In this document: one piece after another, positions 33,464-41,082 of the stretch | Numbering within the stretch: the stretch's first letter is position 1 | Layout: each line of letters opens with the position of its first letter | Source: Sphingorhabdus lacus | Lineage (GTDB): Bacteria > Pseudomonadota > Alphaproteobacteria > Sphingomonadales > Sphingomonadaceae | Assembly (NCBI RefSeq): GCF_009768975.1 | Contig: NZ_CP035733.1 | Coordinates: 1,922,001 to 1,986,000 of the forward strand | Direction: 5' to 3' | Length of the DNA stretch: 64,000 bases | Notes under the pieces: generated by a model | Told to the model about the DNA's origin: nothing | Database searches by the model: none | The model's input: only the letters and a program-made list of their open reading frames with translations | Made by a program: the position numbers and the translations under genes

Positions 33464-34684
33464 TCAGAGTTTCAGGTCGAGCGAGAACCAAAATTTTGTG
33501 GTGTCAGTGGCAGAATCGTCGGCTTTATAGCGCGCGAATTTCAGTGTTGCGGCCAGCCGTTTGTCAATCGGAACTGCCAGCATGGCACCCCATTCGCTGC
33601 CATAGTTCAGCCCGCCCCGTGTTGAATTAAAGTCATGATATTGTAGCCGCGCATTAGCCCCCTTGATCGGACCGACAGCGGGAAACTTCACCGCGACGTC
33701 GGCGTATAGATCACGCAATCCATTGGCTGGCGTGCTCAGAAATTTGTCAGCCCAGCCGTTGAAAGCGTGCAGCGTGGCCAACGGTGTTTGCAGCGCGCTT
33801 ACGCCATTGCCTTCCAGACGCTCCCAACCGGCTTTGACAGTAACCGCTCCCGCCGAAATGCCGGGCTCAACCAGCAAATAATCGAGCGAGAAGTTTCTCG
33901 GGTTCGAGCCAAGGTCACGCTGGTTGGCATATTCCATCGCATAGAGCAGCTTGGCTTTGCCCGACAGCTTCTGTTCGCCAGCCAGCCTGACACCGATCGT
34001 TTTCGAAGAGGAAAGCGGTGCATCGGGCAAATCAAGGAAATAGCCATAGGCCGTCACCGTTCCAGCAGGCTTTGCTTCGATGCTGGCGCGGACCATGTGG
34101 ATGTCATCGTCACGCCAGATGCCTTGCGCGGAATCAGGGCCGAAGACGCGGTTGACGCGCCAAGCATAGCCATAGTCGAGCGCTACGCCCTTGACCGGTT
34201 TGACCGTGACACGCGCGGCATCAAGCGTCTGGTCATTCTGTCGCCAGCCGACCGACCCGATCCATCGCTGATTGTCGAAATTCACCGCTTGGCGTCCAGC
34301 AACCGCCTCGACTTCCTTCACCGGCTTGTAACGCAGCCAAGCCTGATTGAGCAGGACATCCGACGGATCCGCTACAACTGGATAGCTGGTCAGGCCATTG
34401 ACCGTATCGTTGTAATGACGGGGCCCGACGCGGGCGATGGCTTCACCCTCTACGAGGGCACTGAAACCGTTCCACTCGCGCGTTTTGAGTCCTGCACGAA
34501 CCCGCAAGGTCGATGCAGTCGCATTTTCGGGCAACCCGTCCTGATCCACCAGTTCCAGCCGGTAACGAATGTCGGCGTAAGGCGTAATCGTCTGCGGTTC
34601 GTTCGCCGATTGCGCAAAGGCCGGAGAGGTGCAGGTCAGCGCCGCGAGAACGGCGAGGCTGGGGATGAGGATTTGCTTTTCCAT
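33464..34684 (-). CDS. Outer-membrane porin of the alginate-export type, nitrate-island associated
   Basis: A 406-residue protein with a clean signal peptide (LAVLAALTCTSPAFAQ) and a body of alternating aromatic strands, as in beta-barrels. Phrases such as YADIRYRLELVDQDGLPENA, AGLKTREWNGFSALVEGEA and VAGRQAVNFDNQRWIGSVGW are typical of the AlgE-like porin family common in sphingomonads. It ends in a strand closing on Leu. With narK it may admit nitrate through the outer membrane, which is inference. Two FNR boxes lie upstream. It converges on the regulator gene, with stops one base apart. Confidence 0.72.
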   Translation of the reverse strand: MEKQILIPSLAVLAALTCTSPAFAQSANEPQTITPYADIRYRLELVDQDGLPENATASTLRVRAGLKTREWNGFSALVEGEAIARVGPRHYNDTVNGLTSYPVVADPSDVLLNQAWLRYKPVKEVEAVAGRQAVNFDNQRWIGSVGWRQNDQTLDAARVTVKPVKGVALDYGYAWRVNRVFGPDSAQGIWRDDDIHMVRASIEAKPAGTVTAYGYFLDLPDAPLSSSKTIGVRLAGEQKLSGKAKLLYAMEYANQRDLGSNPRNFSLDYLLVEPGISAGAVTVKAGWERLEGNGVSALQTPLATLHAFNGWADKFLSTPANGLRDLYADVAVKFPAVGPIKGANARLQYHDFNSTRGGLNYGSEWGAMLAVPIDKRLAATLKFARYKADDSATDTTKFWFSLDLKL

Positions 34685-34718
34685 GCCGGATGAATAACGC
34701 AGGACAAACTTACAATAA

Positions 34719-34732
34719 TTGACATTAATCAA
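34719..34732. promoter_or_regulatory. FNR/DNR box, porin/copD divergent promoter (first of two)
   Basis: TTGACATTAATCAA, 9 of 10 matches to the TTGAT-N4-ATCAA consensus. It lies 34 bp upstream of the porin start and 44 bp upstream of the copD-like ATG. It is paired with a second box 19 bp away centre to centre, close to two helical turns, so two dimers could sit on the same face. Confidence 0.75.
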
Positions 34733-34737
34733 TGATA

Positions 34738-34751
34738 TTGATGATTATCAA
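34738..34751. promoter_or_regulatory. Perfect FNR/DNR box, porin/copD divergent promoter (second of two)
   Basis: TTGATGATTATCAA is a perfect match. Placed at -41.5 for the leftward porin it gives a start near 34703 and a 19-nt leader, so it fits porin activation best. The rightward copD-like gene could use the first box or both. Because it covers possible upstream start codons, the copD start must lie downstream of it. Confidence 0.78.
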
Positions 34752-34776
34752 TTTCATGAATGTGCCGAGGCTCATG

Positions 34777-35241
34777 ATGGATGATTTCGCACTCGCCCGT
34801 ATAATCCATGTCGTCGCTGTCCTGATGTGGATTGGCGGCGTAGCCTTTGTGACAAGCGTGGTCATGCCTTCCATTCGTCGCACATATCCACCCGCCGAGC
34901 GCTTATCAGCCTTCCACGCCATAGAAAGCGGCTTTGCCTGGCAGGCGCGGATATGGGTGCTGCTGGCGGGTGCCAGCGGCTTCTGGATGGTCTGGCGTAC
35001 CGACTTGTGGAGCCGCTTTGTCAATCTGCATTTTTGGTGGATGTGGGCGATGCTGTTGGTGTGGTTGCTATTCGCAGTTATGCTGTTCGCGCTCGAACCG
35101 CTGTTCCTGCACAAACGTATGGCGGCCTCGCCACAGCCTCAACAGGATTTTCAGCGCATGGAACGGATGCACCGCATCCTACTTGCCGTATCGACAATTG
35201 CCACCATCGGCGCAGTGGGCGGAAGCCACGGCCTGTGGTAA
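34777..35241 (+). CDS. CopD-like four-span membrane protein next to nnrS
   Basis: A 154-residue integral membrane protein with about four spans (HVVAVLMWIGGVAFVTSVV, IWVLLAGASGFWMVW, WWMWAMLLVWLLFAVMLF, ILLAVSTIATIGAVGG) and histidines at membrane edges, like the CopD/copper-resistance D and YndN-type families. It often precedes nnrS in denitrifiers. GAGG stands 6 nt before the ATG at 34777. Earlier ATGs at 34732-34756 overlap or crowd the FNR boxes. The function is unproven, with haem or copper handling for NO metabolism plausible. It overlaps nnrS by 7 nt. Confidence 0.7.
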   Translation: MDDFALARIIHVVAVLMWIGGVAFVTSVVMPSIRRTYPPAERLSAFHAIESGFAWQARIWVLLAGASGFWMVWRTDLWSRFVNLHFWWMWAMLLVWLLFAVMLFALEPLFLHKRMAASPQPQQDFQRMERMHRILLAVSTIATIGAVGGSHGLW

Positions 35242-36434
35242 AACCCGCGGTCCTGCTTGCTGCACCCCATCGGCTGCTGTTCCTGATCGGCGTCGTTCAA
35301 CTCGCGGCCATGATGATGTGGTGGTTAGCGGTGCTGTCGGGGCTGTATTTTGGTACGACGGCGCCTGCAGGCGGAGATAGTCCGCAGGCACCGCTGCATG
35401 CGCCCATTCTGGTTTATCTGGCACTACCGTCTCTGTTTTTCGGTTTCCTGCTGACGGTGTTCCCGCGCTGGATAGGTTATCCGGATCTTGAACACGAATC
35501 CTTTGCGCCCGTCGCTGGCGGATATGGCCTCGCTACATTGCTGTCTTGGGGAGCCTTGCTGTCTGGTAACGATAGGCTGCTCGCTTCAGCCTTCGCCTCA
35601 GCGTCATTAGCATGTCTGTGGGGTTTCAGCGTACTGCTCTCGATTGCTCTTCGCGAACGCCTTGATGGAAAGCCTCCTACTTGGCACGGCTGGTCAATCC
35701 TTGCCGCATTTGTGTTTGGTCTGATTGGGCAAATTGCCCTGATGGCGTTTCTTTTGAACCCTGCAAGCCCCACTTTGCCGCTTGCCAATGGCTTTGGCCT
35801 CTGGGCTTTTCTGTTGCCTGTGTTCGTCACCGTCTGCCACCGCATGATCCCGTTCTTTGCGGGCAGTGTTGTCGCGGGATATGTGCGCTGGCGACCTTTT
35901 TGGGCACTCAGCGCCTATTGGGGAGGTACCGTGCTGCTGCTCGCAGGGCAGCTGTTCTACGTCGATCAATTGCGCGCGGTAGCAGCAGCGATTTTGTGCG
36001 TCCTCACTGCTCTGATGAGCTGGAAATGGTGGCCGCGTGCAAAGGCCCCTGCGCTGTTCTGGGTGCTCATCATCGGATTTGCATGGGCACCTGTCGGATT
36101 TGCGCTCACTGCGCTTTCCAGTTTGGGGTTCCCACTTGGTCGTGCGCCGGAGCATGCCCTGACTATCGGCTTTGCTGGCAGCCTGCTGATTGCCATGGTC
36201 ACCCGTGTCACCCAGGGCCATTCGGGCCGGCCGCTGGAACTGCCTCAGGTCGCGAAAATTGCTTTTGCTGGCATGCAAGTAACAGCACTTGTCCGGATAG
36301 CTGCCGCGATGAACGAAGAGGCCGGAGCGTGGCTCGTCCTGTCAGCTACGGTCTTCGTCATCGCATTGCTTCTATGGGCCGCGCGCAACGCCCTCATCTA
36401 TCTCGCGCCCAGAAAAGATGGAAAACCCGGATGA
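35235..36434 (+). CDS. nnrS: NnrS family haem/copper membrane protein
   Basis: A 399-residue protein with about 12 membrane spans and the NnrS features APHRLLFLIGVVQLA near the start, PLHAPILVYLALPSLFFGFL, VTVCHRMIPFFAGSV and GRAPEHALTIGFAGSLLIAM with conserved histidines. NnrS proteins bind haem and copper and protect cells from nitric oxide or nitrosative stress, under NNR/NsrR-type control. The GTG at 35235 overlaps the end of the copD-like gene. The carbonic anhydrase gene follows by ATGA overlap. No NO or nitrite reductase is in the window, so protection is the likelier role. Confidence 0.92.
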   Translation: MVKPAVLLAAPHRLLFLIGVVQLAAMMMWWLAVLSGLYFGTTAPAGGDSPQAPLHAPILVYLALPSLFFGFLLTVFPRWIGYPDLEHESFAPVAGGYGLATLLSWGALLSGNDRLLASAFASASLACLWGFSVLLSIALRERLDGKPPTWHGWSILAAFVFGLIGQIALMAFLLNPASPTLPLANGFGLWAFLLPVFVTVCHRMIPFFAGSVVAGYVRWRPFWALSAYWGGTVLLLAGQLFYVDQLRAVAAAILCVLTALMSWKWWPRAKAPALFWVLIIGFAWAPVGFALTALSSLGFPLGRAPEHALTIGFAGSLLIAMVTRVTQGHSGRPLELPQVAKIAFAGMQVTALVRIAAAMNEEAGAWLVLSATVFVIALLLWAARNALIYLAPRKDGKPG

Positions 36435-37039
36435 CCCTGTCGATGACCCCTGACGATGTGCTGGCGCTGCTCAAGGAAGGGAACCGCCGTTTTCTGTCTG
36501 ACGAGCCAATGACCGTCCAAGGTAGCCGGATGAGCCGCCTGCGCATGGCCGCCGCCCAGCATCCGATTGCTGCCTATCTCAGTTGCTCGGACTCGCGGGT
36601 CACGCCCGAACTGCTGTTCGGGCGCGGCCTTGGCGAGCTGTTCATTGTGCGCAACGCAGGTAACAGCCTGTGTTCAACGGCAATCGGCAGCCTTGAATTT
36701 GCCGTCACCGCATTAGGCGTGCCTTTGATCGTCGTGATGGGCCACGAAAATTGCGGCGCAGTGCGTGCTGCCGTTTCAGTCGTGAAAGAGCATTATGGCT
36801 TTTCAGCCAATATCAACAAGGTGCTTCAGCCGCTTTATCCTGCGATCATGGAGGTTGGCGACGATTGCCAGCACGATCTGGTCAACACCGCCGCCCGCCA
36901 TAATGTCCAACGCGTGGTTCGCGAACTGCAGGAAGAAGCCTCCCCTGCACTGCGGCGTCCGCAGGAACTAGGAACACTGAAGGTTGTGGGCGCTTTTTAC
37001 GAGCTGGGCAGTGGTGAGGTGGAGTGGCTTGACCTCTAA
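36431..37039 (+). CDS. Beta-class carbonic anhydrase
   Basis: A 202-residue beta-carbonic anhydrase interconverting CO2 and bicarbonate. The zinc ligands are in AAYLSCSDSRVTPE (Cys, with the Asp-Arg dyad) and VMGHENCGAVRAA (His, then Cys three residues on). No signal peptide is visible. The start ATG overlaps the nnrS stop (ATGA), so it is the third gene of an FNR-controlled operon, an unusual place for the enzyme. A link to pH or CO2 balance in anaerobic respiration is inference. Confidence 0.9.
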   Translation: MTLSMTPDDVLALLKEGNRRFLSDEPMTVQGSRMSRLRMAAAQHPIAAYLSCSDSRVTPELLFGRGLGELFIVRNAGNSLCSTAIGSLEFAVTALGVPLIVVMGHENCGAVRAAVSVVKEHYGFSANINKVLQPLYPAIMEVGDDCQHDLVNTAARHNVQRVVRELQEEASPALRRPQELGTLKVVGAFYELGSGEVEWLDL

Positions 37040-37159
37040 GACAATTACAATAAAGGTCTGTAAGATTGATGTAATTTTCTTTCTCACTAACATCGTCTGA
37101 ACCTGCCGGCAACATGCTGTTAGTCTCTGTTCGGCCATTCCGGCCAACGGAGCAACATC

Positions 37160-37792
37160 ATGGGACATTCGGATCTTGACCCTGCCGTACACGAACGGCG
37201 ACCTTGGAATGCTGGGCGAAATGTCGGGCGCAAACGCCCATTAAAGCCCAGAGACATCTGGGCAATTCGCTTTTACCTAGATGAACATAGGCGACTGCGG
37301 GATAGGGCTTTGTTCGACCTAGCTATCGATAGCAAGCTTCGCGGTTGTGATCTCGTTAAGCTGAAAATCGGTGACATCGTCAGCGGAGGGCAAATCCGTA
37401 ATAGAGCCACCGTCATCCAACAAAAAACAAATAGGCCTGTGCAGTTCGAGATAATGACCGAGGCGCGAAGAAGCGTTGAAGCATGGCTGCGGCGTCGCGG
37501 CGGCACGATCTTCAATTTCTTATTTCCGAGTAGGATCGATTACTTGGGCCATCTCAGCACCAGACAATATGCACGCCTTGTCGATGAGTGGGTATCGATA
37601 GTCGGGCTCGACAAGCGCGAATATGGTACCCACTCGATGCGCCGGACAAAGGCATCCTTAATCTACAAGGCTACCGGTAACCTGCGGGCTATTCAGATTC
37701 TACTGGGTCATACCAACATCGAAAACACAGTCAGATATCTGGGTGTTGATGTCGATGACGCGCTGACGCTGTCGGAGCGAACCGACATTTAA
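37160..37792 (+). CDS. Short tyrosine recombinase (catalytic domain only)
   Basis: A 210-residue tyrosine-recombinase catalytic domain. The conserved residues are Arg in SKLRGCDLVKLKIGD, the H-x-x-R box in GTHSMRRTKASLIYK, LLGHTNIENT, and the nucleophile Tyr in VRYLGV. The usual N-terminal arm-/core-binding domains (about 100 more residues) are missing, but GGAG 7-8 nt before the ATG argues this is a natural short form rather than a truncation. Similar solo recombinases are widespread in sphingomonads and rhizobia. It may have moved the nitrate or HXS island, at whose border it lies. Confidence 0.85.
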   Translation: MGHSDLDPAVHERRPWNAGRNVGRKRPLKPRDIWAIRFYLDEHRRLRDRALFDLAIDSKLRGCDLVKLKIGDIVSGGQIRNRATVIQQKTNRPVQFEIMTEARRSVEAWLRRRGGTIFNFLFPSRIDYLGHLSTRQYARLVDEWVSIVGLDKREYGTHSMRRTKASLIYKATGNLRAIQILLGHTNIENTVRYLGVDVDDALTLSERTDI

Positions 37793-37798
37793 GGCTTT

Positions 37799-37827
37799 GC
37801 TGGCCTCCGATACTTTTGGAGGCCAGC
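37799..37827 (+). terminator. Hairpin terminator after the recombinase gene
   Basis: A perfect 10-bp stem GCTGGCCTCC/GGAGGCCAGC with a 9-nt loop starts 7 bases after the recombinase stop. It has no strong T-run, so termination may be partial, or the hairpin may be bidirectional and also serve the leftward nuclease gene, which ends at 37899. Confidence 0.6.
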
Positions 37828-37898
37828 GACTCTATTGGTGAATGAATGGCGCATTATAACAAATGGACCAGGATCGTTTTATGACCGCATTGTTAGCG

Positions 37899-39269
37899 TT
37901 AAATGCCAGATCGCTGCATAGCTTCTTGTTCCATTTCGTCGCGCATCGCCACGGTGCTGACAGAGGCGGGTGTACGACGATCATCAGAAATCTTCGGCGG
38001 TTTGGGCTGCCAAGTTGCAAGATTTTCGACAACCGAGGCATGGAACTGACTAGCTGACTGGAGAAGGTCGCTTACGAAGTTCTTTCTCTGCACAAATTTG
38101 GTCCCTAGTTCCCGCACAATGATGACATCAAAAGAATGCGGCACTTTTCCGGGGCGGTCCTGCGCTGGCAGATTTGGATTAGACCGCAAGTTAGCGAGCG
38201 GATATTGAGTACTAGGCGAACTTCCCGGCCATGCAAACCGAACGTACAGGTCGTTGGGCTCAGCGCTAGATAACTGTCGCAACAGCCAAGTTAAACGAGC
38301 TTTAGTGGATTTCCGATCGCCGGGAGCCTTAATCCTCATCCCAAAAGATATGGTACGCTTAGGGATATCGGCGGCGATCTGGACCCGCGAAGCCGCATCA
38401 GGCACAATAATTTCGCTTCGCAGGCATAGTTCGGCTGAAAGGCAGCTCACAGTAGATTTCAACCGTTTGGCAGGATCATCTGTTTCGGCAGCCACCATGC
38501 CAACCCGCACATGTTTGCCAATCTGTCGGCTCAGTGTTCCTGTCATGCGATCTAGAGCTTGATGCCATCCTGCAGCCACTTCCACAGCCAAGCTGTTTTT
38601 TGAGGACACACCAGCACCTGATGCAATCTGCGCGCAGATATCCGACCAGGCCGGCGGCATTTGATCAAATTCTTTCACACCCGACGACGGATGAAGCAGA
38701 AATCGTTGAAGTTCCGAAAGCAGAATAAATTGCTCGCGATCAGATATCGCACCTTGTTCGCGCAGGAGTTGAGCTTGCGTAATCACATAGCCCCACGACC
38801 AGTGAAAGAGCGTTACCTTCTTTGTTAGGCTGCCGCTAATGTTGAGAGGGTGATGGGTTGGCAGTGGCGTGAATTGGTTTGAAAGCGTTATTACAGCGTC
38901 GATCCCGTTGGAACGAGCCAACGCCAAATACCCCTCGATCTGTTTGTTTGTCAGGTCGTTTGCGCCTACTTTAGCTTCAACGAGCGCAGTCCACGCCTTA
39001 CTACCGTTGCGCAGGATAATTAGTCCATCAGGCCGCTCTCCCTGTTCGGCAGACGTCTTTTTGAATACGACTTCTGTAAATGTATCAATTCTTGCCCGGG
39101 AGCCAGCTTTCACGCCAAGTCCAGCAAGCATGGTCCGGCCAAACTCACCAACATTTTCAAGGCAAGAGAGGAAAATTGAGAGGGTTCGCCCTTCCTTCGA
39201 ATTTTCGGATAACACAGGAAATAGTCTGGAAGCCTCGCCCGATACCAGCATTTCAGGCAAATCACTCAT
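37899..39269 (-). CDS. PD-(D/E)XK-like nuclease, uncharacterised
   Basis: A 456-residue protein I cannot name. Residues about 75-110 contain RPDGLIILRNGS then TALVEAKVGANDLT, the D...E-x-K arrangement of PD-(D/E)XK nucleases, followed by a Q/E helix (NKQIEGYLALARSNG) as in Type II or Holliday-junction-like enzymes. The rest has no recognisable motif, and the C-terminus (ending MRDEMEQEAMQRSGI) is polar. GGAGGG before the ATG at 39269 fixes the start. It stands alone between the recombinase and the HXS operon in AT-richer DNA. A defence or DNA-repair role is a guess from fold and setting. Confidence 0.6.
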   Translation of the reverse strand: MSDLPEMLVSGEASRLFPVLSENSKEGRTLSIFLSCLENVGEFGRTMLAGLGVKAGSRARIDTFTEVVFKKTSAEQGERPDGLIILRNGSKAWTALVEAKVGANDLTNKQIEGYLALARSNGIDAVITLSNQFTPLPTHHPLNISGSLTKKVTLFHWSWGYVITQAQLLREQGAISDREQFILLSELQRFLLHPSSGVKEFDQMPPAWSDICAQIASGAGVSSKNSLAVEVAAGWHQALDRMTGTLSRQIGKHVRVGMVAAETDDPAKRLKSTVSCLSAELCLRSEIIVPDAASRVQIAADIPKRTISFGMRIKAPGDRKSTKARLTWLLRQLSSAEPNDLYVRFAWPGSSPSTQYPLANLRSNPNLPAQDRPGKVPHSFDVIIVRELGTKFVQRKNFVSDLLQSASQFHASVVENLATWQPKPPKISDDRRTPASVSTVAMRDEMEQEAMQRSGI

Positions 39270-39403
39270 GGCTTCCCTCCAAATCAAAAAATTACACTAC
39301 CACCTGCTTAGCGAAACAAATCTGATTTAAAAATCATTGAATATTCAATTGGTAACCAATCGGAGTAGCTCCTTTTTTTACCCAAACGAAATCGGAATTT
39401 CCG

Positions 39404-40009
39404 CTATTGGACAATATCCAACGCTTTCAAGACTTCGGGCGTAATCGTACCCGTGACCTTTAGTCCCCAATCGCCTTGAAATTTTTCAAGAGCCGCTTTG
39501 GTTTTAGGGCCGACGATACCATCATCAGTACCATCATAGTAACCGTAGGAGATCAAACCACGTTGAACTTGCTTCACCGTATCAATGAATGGATCTGTTT
39601 CTGTACTACCTACGGTCCCGAAAAGTGTTGTCGGATTTTCTGAGCTCGATCCGCCAGATCCAGATCCGGTTCGCGGAAACGACGGCGTGGCACTGACGCC
39701 TGAAGACGGTGCCCGAGGCCGTGAAGTCGGGGGAGTTGGCGGTGGTGGAGGCGTGTACACGGGATAGTACCCTCCTCCGCTACTTGAGCGATGACTGGAA
39801 TGACTACTATGGCTTCTGTGACTTGAGTGGCTGCGATGCTGAGCTAGACGAACATCCGCCTGTTTTCTGAAGAGCGCCGTAACGTCGCTGCCTGTTTCCA
39901 TAGTATCCTTGCGGCCCGATGCGAAAGTTCCATTCGTCGCCACGACAGACGTTGGCGCAAGAAACCCTGCGGCTAGCAGCGAAGGAATTAAAAAGTTCGC
40001 TCTGCTCAT
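39404..40009 (-). CDS. hxsA: HxsA, His-Xaa-Ser repeat protein with peptidoglycan-binding domain
   Basis: A 201-residue exported protein. It has a signal peptide (about 1-25), then six tandem His-x-Ser tripeptides at residues 58-75 (HRS HSS HRS HSS HSS HRS). A Gly/Tyr and poly-Pro linker (YYPVYTPPPPPTPP) and a Ser/Gly spacer follow, then a C-terminal PG_binding_1 domain (about 143-198, QVQRGLISYGYYDGTDDGIV then GPKTKAALEKFQ). This is the substrate class of the HXS system, in which two radical-SAM enzymes are thought to modify the repeats. The start overlaps the hxsC stop by ATGA. It is the last gene of the hxsB-C-A operon. Confidence 0.88.
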   Translation of the reverse strand: MSRANFLIPSLLAAGFLAPTSVVATNGTFASGRKDTMETGSDVTALFRKQADVRLAQHRSHSSHRSHSSHSSHRSSSGGGYYPVYTPPPPPTPPTSRPRAPSSGVSATPSFPRTGSGSGGSSSENPTTLFGTVGSTETDPFIDTVKQVQRGLISYGYYDGTDDGIVGPKTKAALEKFQGDWGLKVTGTITPEVLKALDIVQ

Positions 40010-41082
40010 AAAGGCCTCACGTCCAAATGTGATTCAGGATGCCATTCAAAAAATCCTGAACAAAATTCTCGCTTGCTGCATCCACCACAAGCTGACGGGA
40101 ATTTTCGCTTCCAGTCAGAGATGGATGCTGCACAATATTCCCGATAACTTTCAGGAACACTGCATAAAGTAAAGTTAAATAAGGCAATGTCGATACCGAA
40201 TAGCGTGGCTATGTCGATCGAACGAGCAACTTGAGAAAAGTCTGTAGCATGGTCAAAATAGAGGTTCGGAAAGCGATTTTTAGCGAAACCAATATTTTCG
40301 AGCTGCATGATAGACCATTGAACAACGAACCGGAGATATCGGGCAACAAAATCGGCAATGAGCGACAAATCGTTGGAATTAGTCTGCATTAGTACAGTTC
40401 TGAGTTCAACCTTAGCAGCGCTTTGCATCAGGATACTCAAACCTGCTTCGAGCAGCGTATAAGCGCCTTGTTTTCCGACGATCGCATCGTGCGATAGTGG
40501 ATCCGTGCTGTAGATTGGAACACCCCAGGTCACATTTTTGAATTCGGGACTACTAAGCCGGTCAACATCGTCGACTTCAAAATGCTGCGCATTCGAAAGG
40601 ACATGCCAACTCAAATCAGGCCGCTTCTCAAAGGTTGCTTCTATAAGGTCAAATAATTCAGCTTTATAAAGTGTAGGCTCGCCGCCCGATACGCCCAACG
40701 TAGCTCCAAATGGCGCTAAGGCAGCAGCACTCCGGTATTCCTCGAAGCGGTCCAAATGATGTTTCTTCGGAGGTTGACTGCACATAACGCAAAGTTGATC
40801 GCATTGCTCAGTAACAAGCAAAGTATTGTGAACAGAATTGGCCCGAATGAGGCGCTCAACTAAACCCTTGGAGGGGTCAACAACAACGACGTCGCCGTCA
40901 AAACTGTCATGGCCAGTACCTGCTATTTCTATCAGCCCATGATCGCCGGAAAACAGCATTTTTTGTTCATCGACGGCAAGCAACAGACTGTCGCCCGGGT
41001 AGGCGATGGAGTTGTCATAGCGCAGCCTTGTTACAAAGCGATTTAGGCCTTCTGCTCGGCATTGATGAACGAGCGGGATCAT
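40006..41082 (-). CDS. hxsC: HxsC, radical SAM enzyme of the His-Xaa-Ser system
   Basis: A 358-residue radical-SAM protein. An N-terminal beta-rich part (about 1-85) is followed by the cluster motif C94-DQL-C98-VM-C101, then the glycine-rich GVSGGEPTLYKAELF loop. C-terminal cysteines (CGGCSKREFC) could hold an auxiliary cluster. HxsC acts with HxsB on the HxsA repeats. The start MIPLVHQ at 41082 overlaps the hxsB stop as ATGA. The longer frame from 41130 would need a 52-nt overlap and is less likely. Confidence 0.88.
   Translation of the reverse strand: MIPLVHQCRAEGLNRFVTRLRYDNSIAYPGDSLLLAVDEQKMLFSGDHGLIEIAGTGHDSFDGDVVVVDPSKGLVERLIRANSVHNTLLVTEQCDQLCVMCSQPPKKHHLDRFEEYRSAAALAPFGATLGVSGGEPTLYKAELFDLIEATFEKRPDLSWHVLSNAQHFEVDDVDRLSSPEFKNVTWGVPIYSTDPLSHDAIVGKQGAYTLLEAGLSILMQSAAKVELRTVLMQTNSNDLSLIADFVARYLRFVVQWSIMQLENIGFAKNRFPNLYFDHATDFSQVARSIDIATLFGIDIALFNFTLCSVPESYREYCAASISDWKRKFPSACGGCSKREFCSGFFEWHPESHLDVRPL

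Noticed and set aside
39786-39850. His/Ser-rich DNA repeat in hxsA as a CRISPR-like or slippage repeat
   Set aside because: The repetition is at the codon level inside an intact frame with the matching enzymes beside it, so it is the HXS substrate repeat.
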